From positions 1 through 9,188 of the forward strand of contig DJKK01000195.1 in NCBI GenBank assembly GCA_002434595.1: DNA of 9,188 bases. Reading direction: 5' to 3'. Under the pieces are notes generated by a model, which had not been told where the DNA came from, ran no database searches, and worked only from the letters and a program-made list of their open reading frames with translations. Position 1 is the first letter of the stretch; the number at the start of each line of letters is the position of its first letter. This document shows, in pieces, positions 1 through 7,003 of the stretch. The translations under genes and the position numbers were made by a program. This DNA comes from Alphaproteobacteria bacterium UBA6544. GTDB lineage: Bacteria; Pseudomonadota; Alphaproteobacteria; UBA8366.

Positions 1-32
1 CCGAGGCCGGATATCTTATTCAGGAGAACGCC

Positions 33-821
33 ATGGCGTACCAATCCATCCTTTTCAAAAAGCGCGACGGCGTTGCCTATATCACCTTGAACCGGCCGGA
101 CGAGGCGAACGCGATCGACCTCACAACAGCCAAAGAGCTGCATGAAGTTGCCCTCGACTGCGAGCGGGATTCGGGCGTACGAGCGGTTCTGATTACCGCC
201 AAGGGCAGAATGTTCTGCGGCGGCGGCGATCTGAAATTTTTCCATGCTTCCGGCGATGATATCGACGCGCTTTTGATGGACGTGACGCTGCATTTCCATC
301 GCGCCGTATCGCTCTTCAACCGCATGGATGCACCTGTCGTGATGGCCATCAATGGCACCGCCGCGGGCGGCGGTTTCAGCTTCGCCATTTCGGGAGACAT
401 TGTGCTGGCAGCGCAATCAGCAAAATTCACGCTCGCCTATACAGCGGCGGGATTGTCGCCGGACGGTTGCTCGACCTATATGCTCCCCCGATTTATCGGC
501 ATGCGGCGAGCCAAAGAATTGATGCTGACCAACCGCGTACTCACTGCGGAGGAAGCCCTCTCCTATGACATCGTCGATCAGGTCGTCGCCGACGACGAAC
601 TTGCGGAAGTCGCCGAAGCGCAAGTTCGCGCCTTCGCCACCGGGCCGACAGGGGCATATGGCGCCGTCAAGCGTCTGATCGACGGCACATTCAAGGAGAG
701 TCTGGAGACCCAGATGGAGTTGGAATCGCGGTCGATTTCCAGCCTTGCCGCAGCCCCTGATGGGCGCGAGGGAATCGGCGCCTTTGTCGAGAAGCGGAAG
801 CCAACGTTCAAAGGGATTTAG
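33..821 (+). CDS. Enoyl-CoA hydratase/isomerase (crotonase) family protein, PaaG-like isomerase type
   Basis: A complete 262-residue crotonase-fold protein, the usual family length. The ATG is preceded by AGGAG six bases upstream. The first oxyanion-hole segment is FCGGGDL (61-67) and the second is AAGGG (110-114). Aligned by eye to rat enoyl-CoA hydratase, the two catalytic glutamates (E144, E164) are replaced by Ser116 and Tyr136. An Asp is kept at 144 in SPDG, where PaaG-type isomerases carry their catalytic acid. This argues for double-bond or epoxide/oxepin isomerisation of a CoA thioester rather than water addition. The C-terminal stretch (RLIDGTF... EGIGAFVEKRKPTF) is also PaaG-like. 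The protein is predicted cytosolic, with no signal peptide. It is the only intact plus-strand gene and converges on the FAD oxidoreductase gene, so it is not in that operon. The family is secure; the substrate is unknown. Confidence 0.93.
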   Translation: MAYQSILFKKRDGVAYITLNRPDEANAIDLTTAKELHEVALDCERDSGVRAVLITAKGRMFCGGGDLKFFHASGDDIDALLMDVTLHFHRAVSLFNRMDAPVVMAINGTAAGGGFSFAISGDIVLAAQSAKFTLAYTAAGLSPDGCSTYMLPRFIGMRRAKELMLTNRVLTAEEALSYDIVDQVVADDELAEVAEAQVRAFATGPTGAYGAVKRLIDGTFKESLETQMELESRSISSLAAAPDGREGIGAFVEKRKPTFKGI

Positions 822-876
822 AGCTCGCACTGACCCGGCGAATTGTGTCAGACGCTGAGCGACGTCGCCAAATCGA

Positions 877-896
877 TTCGCGGTAATTGGCGCGAA
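877..896. repeat. Perfect 6-bp inverted repeat between convergent genes
   Basis: TTCGCG (877-882) and CGCGAA (891-896) flank an 8-nt loop. The position between two converging genes suggests a weak transcription terminator or transcript-end hairpin. Neither side has a proper T-tract (the plus side continues CCCAACAAAAAGG), so terminator function is only a guess. Confidence 0.25.
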
Positions 897-935
897 CCCA
901 ACAAAAAGGACGTTGAACACCTGAAAATTGCTGTC

Positions 936-1061
936 TCAGTCGATTCGGGCCGGCTTTAATGCGGACAAGGATTCGACCAGCATGGCGCCGGAGATCACCA
1001 ATATGGTCTCAAAATTCTCAGTAAGGCGAATAGAGAGGCCCGCCGTCAGATCCAATAGCAC
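936..1061 (-). CDS. Possible small hydrophobic ORF, unrecognised
   Basis: A 41-residue minus-strand frame that would start at GTG (1061-1059) and end at TGA (938-936), just downstream of the FAD oxidoreductase gene. It has a hydrophobic core (ILVISGAMLVESL, about residues 21-33) and a charged tail (KPARID). The composition looks protein-like rather than random. The frame is also open upstream into the end of the neighbouring gene. The nearest purine-rich motif (GGGAG) is about 12 nt from the GTG, too far for a good ribosome binding site. It could be a small membrane peptide, the remnant tail of a decayed gene, or chance. I recognise no family. Confidence 0.2.
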   Translation of the reverse strand: MLLDLTAGLSIRLTENFETILVISGAMLVESLSALKPARID

Positions 1062-1077
1062 GCTGCCAGGGCGCTCC

Positions 1078-2361
1078 CTACAGACCCATACGGTCCTTCA
1101 TACCGTACCAGAAATACACCATCGGCAGGAACCACGGCCGTCCGAAATAAAGCGGTTTGGTGACAAAATCGTCGGCTGCGAACGCGGTCTCCGCTTCACG
1201 ATTGCCGACAATGGAATGTGCCGCCTTGGTGCCGAGCCACCGCGCCCATACGACGCCAGAGCCGCAGAACCCTGTCGCATAGTGCACTCCTTCATTGACC
1301 ACCAGCTTAGGCATGAAGTCGAAAGTGAAACCAGTGTAGCCCCACCACGAATGCGTCAATCTGACATCCTTCAATTCGGGAAAGATCTCGATCAGGACCT
1401 TTTTCAGATGGCGCGATTTCTCGATTGAATCGTCCGTAATCGTGCCCGCCTTACCGCCAAAGACAATCCGCGTGCCATCCGGTGACGGGCGGAAGTAATT
1501 ATAGAGGTTGCGGGATTCCCCGAGCATCCGCTTCTTCGGCATCAACCGGTCCATCACATCCTGCGGCAGTTGCTCGGTCGCAATTATCTGGCTCGGGATC
1601 GGAATGACGCGCCGCTGTAACCAAGGTGTCGCCTTGCCGGTATATCCGTTTGTCGCCACCACGACATTGCGGGCCCGGATGCAGCCACGGGTTGTGGTGA
1701 CCTCGAAGCGGTCGCCATCGCGCTGAATTCCGGTCACCTCAGTTCGGTTCTGAACGTCCACACCGGCCTCCATCGCGCGTTCGAGGATGCCATGATGCAG
1801 CTTGCCGGGATGCACACCGTGGATATCCGTGCGAATCTGACCGCCGTAATACAGGTCACTGCCGATCTCGCTGTGCTGGTCGGATTTTTGGACCATATAT
1901 GCGCCGGCGTCGAAATGTTCGTTCAGGAACTCCGCCTCACGGGCCATGTTGTCAAAGTGTTTCGGACGGTTGGCGCCGGTCCATCGGCCGACCTCTTGGT
2001 AGTCGCAATCAATACTCTCTTGCGCGACGAAGCGTTTCAGGTCTTCCCGCGCGGTCATTCCTTCGCGGAAGATTGCCTTCGCCCGCTCCAGCCCGAAGGT
2101 CTTCACCATGGTACCGAATGTCATACGCAAATTGCCGCTGGCGATGCCGCCGTTCCGGCTCGATGCTCCCTCTCCAGGCCGGTCTTTCTCCAAGACCGTG
2201 ACCTTGCGTCCGGCACGGGCCAGAACTAGTCCTGCACTCGACCCGGCGAAGCCGGAGCCCACAATTGCGACATCTGTCTCCGCCGGCAGCGGGGCTTTCG
2301 GCAACTCACGGCGCGGCGCCGCTTCCCACCAGAAGGGATCGAGATCGAGGTTTTCATTCAT
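1078..2361 (-). CDS. FAD-dependent oxidoreductase, DAO fold (gamma-glutamylputrescine oxidase/OrdL-like)
   Basis: A 427-residue flavoprotein. The start is set at the ATG at 2361-2359, with AGGAG seven bases upstream; an in-frame extension to 2409 has no such site and adds non-family residues. The N-terminus has the WWEAAP signature typical of PuuB/OrdL-like proteins (11-16). It is followed by the Rossmann FAD motif VGSGFAG (34-40), the adenine-ribose acidic end of beta-2 at VLEKD (56-60), and GASSRNGG (65-72), the family's flavin-contacting loop. The C-terminal flavin motif is GFCGSG (364-369). These enzymes oxidise C-N bonds of amines or imino acids, releasing H2O2 or passing electrons on; the substrate here cannot be told. 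An aromatic C-terminus (WFLPMVYFWYGMKD) follows the fold. It is the last gene of the minus-strand block, 129 nt after the flavin monooxygenase gene. Confidence 0.92.
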   Translation of the reverse strand: MNENLDLDPFWWEAAPRRELPKAPLPAETDVAIVGSGFAGSSAGLVLARAGRKVTVLEKDRPGEGASSRNGGIASGNLRMTFGTMVKTFGLERAKAIFREGMTAREDLKRFVAQESIDCDYQEVGRWTGANRPKHFDNMAREAEFLNEHFDAGAYMVQKSDQHSEIGSDLYYGGQIRTDIHGVHPGKLHHGILERAMEAGVDVQNRTEVTGIQRDGDRFEVTTTRGCIRARNVVVATNGYTGKATPWLQRRVIPIPSQIIATEQLPQDVMDRLMPKKRMLGESRNLYNYFRPSPDGTRIVFGGKAGTITDDSIEKSRHLKKVLIEIFPELKDVRLTHSWWGYTGFTFDFMPKLVVNEGVHYATGFCGSGVVWARWLGTKAAHSIVGNREAETAFAADDFVTKPLYFGRPWFLPMVYFWYGMKDRMGL

Positions 2362-2368
2362 AGTTGGA

Positions 2369-2373
2369 CTCCT
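2369..2373 (-). promoter_or_regulatory. Ribosome binding site deciding the start of the FAD oxidoreductase
   Basis: On the minus strand AGGAG lies seven bases before the ATG at 2361-2359. This favours that ATG over the longer in-frame start at 2409, and the protein then begins with the family-typical MNENLDLDPFWW. Confidence 0.7.
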
Positions 2374-2457
2374 GTTCTCGAAAATTTCGCCTAAACCGAG
2401 CATAACCAAGACGTATGGCGGTTCCCAGCTGCCATTGAACCCATCTCCCTCAGACTA

Positions 2458-2486
2458 GCGGCGGCCATAGGCCGCCGCATCTTTTT
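2458..2486 (+). terminator. Strong GC hairpin with T-tract on the plus strand
   Basis: GCGGCGGCC (2458-2466) and GGCCGCCGC (2470-2478) form a perfect 9-bp stem with a 3-nt ATA loop, followed on the plus strand by ATCTTTTT. This is textbook intrinsic-terminator geometry for plus-strand transcription, yet no plus-strand gene ends here. In the minus direction the hairpin follows the flavin monooxygenase stop codon by 12 nt but is trailed by TAGTCTGAGGG, without a T-tract. It may therefore act as a 3'-end stabilising or attenuating structure for the minus operon, or stop antisense transcription. The structure is certain; its role is not. Confidence 0.55.
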
Positions 2487-2490
2487 GCTG

Positions 2491-3594
2491 CTAATAGATT
2501 GGGTCTGTAGATTCGGCATGCTGGCTCAACCGCGGCACGACATCTTCCGCGAGCATCCGCATGGAGCACCGCCACATGTCCTTCTCGTCCCAATCATGTC
2601 CGGTCATCAGCAGCGTGCCGAACGGACCGACCTCGTCGCGATACGCGATGAGCTTGTCGAGGACGGTATCTGCGTCCCCGGCAATCACCTGATCCTCTAG
2701 GGCTTCGTTGACCTGGCCGGCAACGAATGCTTCTCGCTCCTGCTGCGTGGCACCCATCATATTGCGCTTCGCTTCGAGTGTTCGAAGATAGTGGAAGTAA
2801 TGACGGAAGCCGCCCTCTTCCTGTGCTATGTAGTCAGCGGCACGATCGTTGGTGTCGGTCACGAGAATGCTGCGCCCAGCCCGCCAATTCTCCGGGTCGG
2901 GCCGCTTGCCGATTTTTTCGCGTTGATTGCAATAGTCCGTCCATTGATTCTTCACAATCCCAGCAGGCACGAAATTACCCGAGATCGGGATCCAGTCGCG
3001 CTGTGCTAGCAATTCCGAAGCCCCTGACTTGGGACTACGCATCGCGTAAGCTATCGGCGGCCCGGGATTCTGCAAGGGCTTCGGCAGGCGACCGACGCCA
3101 ATATCGTCCTCGACAAAAGCGCTCAACGATATTTGCCAGAACTTACCATTGTACTCGAGGGGCGCATCTCGCGACCACAACAGTTCCATAATATCGACGC
3201 ACTCGACCATCATGGCGTAGGACTGTTCCCGATCAATCCCGAAAATTTCCGAATCACTGATCAATCCACCTGGCCCGATTCCCACCATTGCGCGACCGCC
3301 GCTCAACTGATCGAACATCGCAAGCTGCATCGCGAGTTTGACAGGATGATGATAGGAGAGATTGACGACCGCCGAGCCGAATTTCACATTCTTCGCTTCG
3401 TACATCGTCGTCGCCAGGAACAGAAACGGATCGGTGATCGGTTCCGAGATCGACGTCTGATGTTCACCGATCCAGACTTCCGCCATCCCAAGCCGGTCCG
3501 CCAATAGGACCTGCTCCCGATTGTCCGCCATCATATCGCCGTACGCCCGTTCCTTCGGGTGCAGCGGCATCGCAAAAACACCTATATGTACCAA
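2491..3594 (-). CDS. LLM-class (luciferase-like) flavin-dependent monooxygenase
   Basis: A TIM-barrel monooxygenase of the bacterial luciferase-like family, 367 residues from the chosen TTG. Such enzymes use FMNH2 (or F420H2) and O2 to hydroxylate, epoxidise or Baeyer-Villiger-oxidise small molecules, usually with a separate flavin reductase, which is not in this window. Visible signatures are beta-1 HIGVFAMPLHP (3-13), ADRLGMAEVWIGEH (32-45), and the segment from YHHPVKLAMQ to LSGGRAMVGIGPG (81-109) that shapes the flavin site. The MPLHP start and GEH motif recall the limonene-monooxygenase-like branch, but I would not assign that substrate. The TTG at 3594 has GGAG seven bases upstream. A TTG at 3615 adds seven residues and lacks a Shine-Dalgarno; the ATG at 3570 would cut off beta-1. 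The gene lies 98 nt downstream of the ThDP enzyme gene on the same strand, probably cotranscribed. Confidence 0.92.
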   Translation of the reverse strand: MVHIGVFAMPLHPKERAYGDMMADNREQVLLADRLGMAEVWIGEHQTSISEPITDPFLFLATTMYEAKNVKFGSAVVNLSYHHPVKLAMQLAMFDQLSGGRAMVGIGPGGLISDSEIFGIDREQSYAMMVECVDIMELLWSRDAPLEYNGKFWQISLSAFVEDDIGVGRLPKPLQNPGPPIAYAMRSPKSGASELLAQRDWIPISGNFVPAGIVKNQWTDYCNQREKIGKRPDPENWRAGRSILVTDTNDRAADYIAQEEGGFRHYFHYLRTLEAKRNMMGATQQEREAFVAGQVNEALEDQVIAGDADTVLDKLIAYRDEVGPFGTLLMTGHDWDEKDMWRCSMRMLAEDVVPRLSQHAESTDPIY

Positions 3595-3601
3595 TGGTTT
3601 G

Positions 3602-3605
3602 CTCC
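3602..3605 (-). promoter_or_regulatory. Ribosome binding site supporting a TTG start of the flavin monooxygenase
   Basis: Minus-strand GGAG is seven bases upstream of the TTG at 3594-3592. No equivalent motif precedes the alternative TTG at 3615 (upstream sequence CTTCCTCTGAG), so a non-ATG start at 3594 is preferred. Confidence 0.45.
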
Positions 3606-3692
3606 GTTCTTGCAACTCAGAGGAAGTCTAGTGCGGTGCCGATTAAAGAAAACGCGGCTATCGGGAAACGGTGCCCAACAGAAAGCGGTTCC

Positions 3693-5234
3693 CTAGCCCG
3701 AATACACCGCGTCGATGAGTTGAGGACCATCGGTGGCGAGGGCGGCCTCGAGCTTTGCAGTAAAGTCCTCCGCCTCCGTGCACCGGTGTCCCTCCATGCC
3801 CATGCCTTGCCCGAGATGCGCCCAATCGATGTCAGGATTACCGATGTCGAAAAGCCTGTCTGCTTTGGCACCTAGCGTGTTGGCGCCTGTCTTGAAATAC
3901 TCATGCTCAAGTATTTTGTATCGCCGGTTGCTGAGGATTACCGTCACCACATTGAGGCTTTCCCGCGCGAGGGTCCACAGTGCCTGATTGGTATACATAC
4001 CTCCGCCATCTGACTGAATACACAGCACCTTGCGATCGGGACAGGCGACAGCGGCGCCCACGGCAAGCGGTATGGCCATGCCGATGGATCCACCGGTGAG
4101 GCCGAGCCAATCATGCGGCGCCGCACCGCGGGTATAACCGAAGATCGGCCCGCCGGACGTGGTGGTCTCGGCGGCAACTATGGCGTTGTCCGGCATGAGC
4201 GAGCCAATCGCGGCGCCGACAGTCTTTGGGTTGACCGGCCCAGTGGGCCTCTCCGGCACCACATTGTCGTATGCCGCGCCCGGCGTTGTCGCATCGAGCG
4301 CCAGCGCCAATGCTTCGAGCGCGCCTTCCGCATCATCGGCCGGCCCAGCAAGATGGTGGGTCGCTACGCCTTCCGGGATCAGCAGGCTCGGCAGGCCTTC
4401 ATAGGCAAGGTAGGCGACCGGTGGTTTAGTGCCCGCCAGCACCACGCTGCGGGCGGATCCCAATGTCTCCAAAGCCACCGTCTGGTCGCCTGGCAACGGC
4501 CCGAACGCACCCCGACCCGCGCCCCGTGCCATACGTGCGGCGAAGACTTCCACCATCAAGCGGCAACCGGTCTTGGCGACGACCCGGTTCGCGGCGGCAA
4601 GCCCGCGCTCGGACAATCCGCTTCCGTTGACCAGTAGAATCGCGGTCTTATCTCCGGCAATGGAGGCGGCGATCCGTTCCACCTCCGAGTCGGCTGCGCG
4701 TCCGCGCGAGACCTCGGGTGGCGGCAATGCAGGTGTCGCATCATCTCCCCAGGTCGCGTCCTGCGGCACGATCAATGTTGCGACCTGTCCCTCCCGCGCA
4801 GCGGCAACAGCATCCGCTCCGTCCTGGCCGAGGGTGGCAGGGCTGCGAGCACGCCGCACCCATCCGGACATTGCCGACGCCAAACCTTCGAGATCTGCCG
4901 ACAGTAATGGATCATGCGGGCTATGATAGCTTGGATAATCGCCCGCAATGTTGACGACAGGGCTATAGGCGCGTTTCGCGTTGTGCAGGTTCGCGAGGCC
5001 ATTGGCGAGCCCCGGACCCACATGCAACAGGGTCGCAGCTGGGCGGCCGGTCATCCGCGCGTAGCCATCCGCAGCCCCGGTACAGACACCCTCGAACAGG
5101 CCAAGCACGGGGCGAAGCTCAGGTACCGCATCGAACTCCTTGATGATCTCCATCTCCGTCGAACCGGGATTGGTAAAGACCCGGTCGACGCCGGCGGCAA
5201 CCAAACTTCTGACAAGACTCTCGGCGCCGTTCAT
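3693..5234 (-). CDS. Thiamine diphosphate-dependent enzyme, acetolactate synthase/benzoylformate decarboxylase type
   Basis: A 513-residue three-domain ThDP enzyme: PYR domain about 1-170, central domain about 190-320, PP domain about 350-513. The ATG at 5234 has GAGG five bases upstream; a longer frame to 5393 lies inside the preceding gene and adds non-family sequence. The PYR domain has NPGS (22-25), the ThDP-activating Glu48 in LFEG, and His71 in LLHVGPG. These align with Ser26, Glu47 and His70 of benzoylformate decarboxylase; its other active-site His (281) has no obvious match. The PP-domain cofactor motif is present but altered: SDG (408-410) instead of GDG, and SN (435-436) instead of NN. 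Proteins like this are often named acetolactate synthase large subunit, but no small regulatory subunit and no ilv genes are near. A 2-oxoacid decarboxylase or carboligase in a catabolic pathway is more likely. Its start lies 19 nt after the CoA ligase stop, so the two are almost certainly cotranscribed. Confidence 0.9.
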   Translation of the reverse strand: MNGAESLVRSLVAAGVDRVFTNPGSTEMEIIKEFDAVPELRPVLGLFEGVCTGAADGYARMTGRPAATLLHVGPGLANGLANLHNAKRAYSPVVNIAGDYPSYHSPHDPLLSADLEGLASAMSGWVRRARSPATLGQDGADAVAAAREGQVATLIVPQDATWGDDATPALPPPEVSRGRAADSEVERIAASIAGDKTAILLVNGSGLSERGLAAANRVVAKTGCRLMVEVFAARMARGAGRGAFGPLPGDQTVALETLGSARSVVLAGTKPPVAYLAYEGLPSLLIPEGVATHHLAGPADDAEGALEALALALDATTPGAAYDNVVPERPTGPVNPKTVGAAIGSLMPDNAIVAAETTTSGGPIFGYTRGAAPHDWLGLTGGSIGMAIPLAVGAAVACPDRKVLCIQSDGGGMYTNQALWTLARESLNVVTVILSNRRYKILEHEYFKTGANTLGAKADRLFDIGNPDIDWAHLGQGMGMEGHRCTEAEDFTAKLEAALATDGPQLIDAVYSG

Positions 5235-5253
5235 GTCGGCCTCACTTTCCGGC

Positions 5254-6900
5254 TCAAACAGAAAACCCCTTCGCGATTTCCCGCAATTCAAATTTCTGGA
5301 TCTTTCCGCTGGCGGTGCGCGGGAACTCATCGACCAATTCGAGGCGTTCCGGCAAGTATGTTTTCGACATACCGGCCTCGAGCAAGTGTTCAATCATCGC
5401 ATCGAAGGTGAAATTCGCACCCGCGTTCGTCTGCACGAACGCGCATCCACGCTCTCCCAAGCGTTCGTCCGGCATGGCGACGACCGCTACGTCGTGAACC
5501 GCCGGGTGGCGATAGATGAGTTCCTCCACCTCGACCACGGGAACATTCTCGCCGCCGCGAATGATGATGTCTTTTGCACGCCCAACAATTCGGATATACC
5601 CGTCTTCATCCATCCGCGCGAGGTCGCCGGTCTCGAACCAACCGTCATACGTCTCGCACGCGTCCGGACGTTTCAGATACCCGACGAACATACCGATACT
5701 TTGCGCCTGCAACCGTCCTACTGTATTCGCGGTCATGGGATCACCATCAGGGTCGACAATCCGGACCGCGTTGTTGGCGATCGCGGCGCCATCGGTATTG
5801 AAAATCTTCTCGGCCGGATCTTCTGGCCGGGTCGTGGTAACAAGACCGTTTTCCGTCATGCCCCAGCCGGATAGGATGTTGGCGCCGAGGCGTTCCGTCG
5901 CGGTTTCGACCAGGATGCGAGGAATCGGGGCGCCGGCGGAACAGAATATTCGAAACGAACTAACGTCACTGACATCCAGTGCTTCAGAGTCTGCCAAATC
6001 GGCCAGGAACGGCGTCGACGCCATGGTGTAGCTACAGCCCTCGTCATTGATCTGGCGCGCAGCCAACTCGGCAGACCAAATATCCTGCAGCACGAGCTTC
6101 GTGCCGAGAACAAAGGCCATATGCATGCCGTAGACGAAGCCGGTCTGGTGCGCCATCGGCGATGGCATGAAGACGACGTCGTCCGGTGTCAGCCCAAGCC
6201 ACTCGCGGCCTGTGTCGGCAAGACTCAGCAAGGTGTTACTCGTATGCAGGACGCCCTTCGGCACGCCGGACGTGCCGGACGTATAGAGGATCTCGATGAT
6301 GTCGTTAGGGTCGGGTCGGCGCGCGACGAAGAACGCCTCCGCGTCCACTTCTTCTTCCCAACGACGCTCCAGGAAATGCGTTTCAAAAGACGCGTCGCCC
6401 TCGCCGTCCAGAATAAAGACATGCTCGAGCTTGGGGAGAGCGGGCCGAAGCTCTTCGATCATTGCCTGATGGTCGTAGTTACGGAAGGTCTTCGGTGCGA
6501 TGAAGACCTTGCTCTCTGCATAATCGAGCATGAAGGACAGTTCGCGCTGACGAAAAATCGGCATGACCGGATTGGTGATTGCCCCGATGTGGAGACAAGC
6601 AAGATGCAGTGCGGTGAACTCCCACCAGTTCGGAAGCTGATAGGAAACGACCTCGCCTTTCTCAACGCCGAGTTCCGCCAGGCCGATGGCAATGCGTCGG
6701 GCATAGCGCCAGAGCTGATTGTAGGAGACCGTCTCGATCCTGCCGCGCATGCTGTTGATGCCAGTGACAGCAACCGCATCGGGCTGCGTTTCAACCAACC
6801 GTGCGACCCGGTCGAGTAGCAATCCCTTGGGCCAAATGCCCTTTGCGTTCATCTCCTCGATCCGGTCCTGCGTCAGGATCGTCATCGTCTCCAACGCCAC
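5254..6900 (-). CDS. Acyl-CoA synthetase (AMP-forming), cyclohexanecarboxylate-CoA ligase-like
   Basis: A class I adenylate-forming ligase of 548 residues. It activates a carboxylate with ATP to an acyl-AMP and then makes the CoA thioester. From the GTG start, the P-loop is YTSGTSGVPKG (206-216). The A5 motif is GWGMTE (345-350), the ATP-ribose Asp is in TGD (424-426), the hinge is GRAKD (440-444), and the catalytic Lys533 is in PRTASGK. The N-domain stretch YQLPNWWEFTALHLAC, leading into NPVMPIFRQRELSFML, is what I associate with proteins annotated as cyclohexanecarboxylate-CoA or short-chain acyl-CoA ligases; the exact acid is unknown. The GTG at 6900 has GGGGAGG seven bases upstream; a TTG at 6903 is four bases from it, and an ATG at 6885 is also possible. 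It heads the block that continues into the ThDP enzyme, monooxygenase and oxidoreductase genes. Confidence 0.93.
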   Translation of the reverse strand: MALETMTILTQDRIEEMNAKGIWPKGLLLDRVARLVETQPDAVAVTGINSMRGRIETVSYNQLWRYARRIAIGLAELGVEKGEVVSYQLPNWWEFTALHLACLHIGAITNPVMPIFRQRELSFMLDYAESKVFIAPKTFRNYDHQAMIEELRPALPKLEHVFILDGEGDASFETHFLERRWEEEVDAEAFFVARRPDPNDIIEILYTSGTSGVPKGVLHTSNTLLSLADTGREWLGLTPDDVVFMPSPMAHQTGFVYGMHMAFVLGTKLVLQDIWSAELAARQINDEGCSYTMASTPFLADLADSEALDVSDVSSFRIFCSAGAPIPRILVETATERLGANILSGWGMTENGLVTTTRPEDPAEKIFNTDGAAIANNAVRIVDPDGDPMTANTVGRLQAQSIGMFVGYLKRPDACETYDGWFETGDLARMDEDGYIRIVGRAKDIIIRGGENVPVVEVEELIYRHPAVHDVAVVAMPDERLGERGCAFVQTNAGANFTFDAMIEHLLEAGMSKTYLPERLELVDEFPRTASGKIQKFELREIAKGFSV

Positions 6901-6907
6901 CAATCAA

Positions 6908-6914
6908 CCTCCCC
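6908..6914 (-). promoter_or_regulatory. Strong Shine-Dalgarno of the acyl-CoA synthetase
   Basis: Minus-strand GGGGAGG lies seven bases before a GTG (6900) and four before a TTG (6903). It is the strongest ribosome binding site I noticed in the window and places the start at a non-ATG codon rather than the ATG at 6885. Confidence 0.6.
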
Positions 6915-7003
6915 ACTAACGGCTTGAGTTAATGTTATCGCAGAAGCGGGATAGGAAAAGCGGTTTCGGGTGACCAAAAGGCGTCGTTCGGCGAGCATCG
7001 CGA
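6915..7003. other. Intergenic leader upstream of the acyl-CoA synthetase
   Basis: The stretch between the acyl-CoA synthetase ribosome binding site and the oppositely oriented NTF2-like remnant. It must hold the minus-strand promoter if the downstream four-gene block is transcribed independently of the dioxygenase/hydrolase genes. On the minus strand TGCGATAACAT resembles an extended -10 element, but I find no good -35 at the right spacing. I see no clear operator palindrome. The promoter assignment is speculative. Confidence 0.25.

Larger units (their letters stand above)
822..1077. other. Convergent intergenic region
   Basis: A 256-nt gap between the stop codons of the plus-strand isomerase gene and the minus-strand FAD oxidoreductase gene. 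It holds a short perfect inverted repeat (877-896) and a possible small minus-strand frame (936-1061), both described separately. I see no strong intrinsic terminator with a T-tract for either gene, and no convincing promoter. Confidence 0.6.

Noticed and set aside
417..920. Minus-strand open frame of 167 codons opposite the crotonase gene
   Set aside because: Antisense shadow; the plus-strand frame carries all family motifs and a good ribosome binding site.
928..1428. Plus-strand open frame of 166 codons
   Set aside because: It runs mainly antisense to the FAD oxidoreductase, has no recognisable motif, and is explained by the GC-rich codon bias of the real gene.
3616..3692. Imperfect inverted repeats (GGGAA/TTCCC and CCGAT/ATCGG) between the ThDP enzyme and monooxygenase genes as a terminator
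   Set aside because: Stems are short, loops are long or bulged, and the T-rich stretch is not directly after a stem; cotranscription is more likely.
5140..5874. Long plus-strand open frame (244 codons) across the ligase/ThDP enzyme junction
   Set aside because: Antisense to two well-supported genes; no family signature and no plausible gene context.
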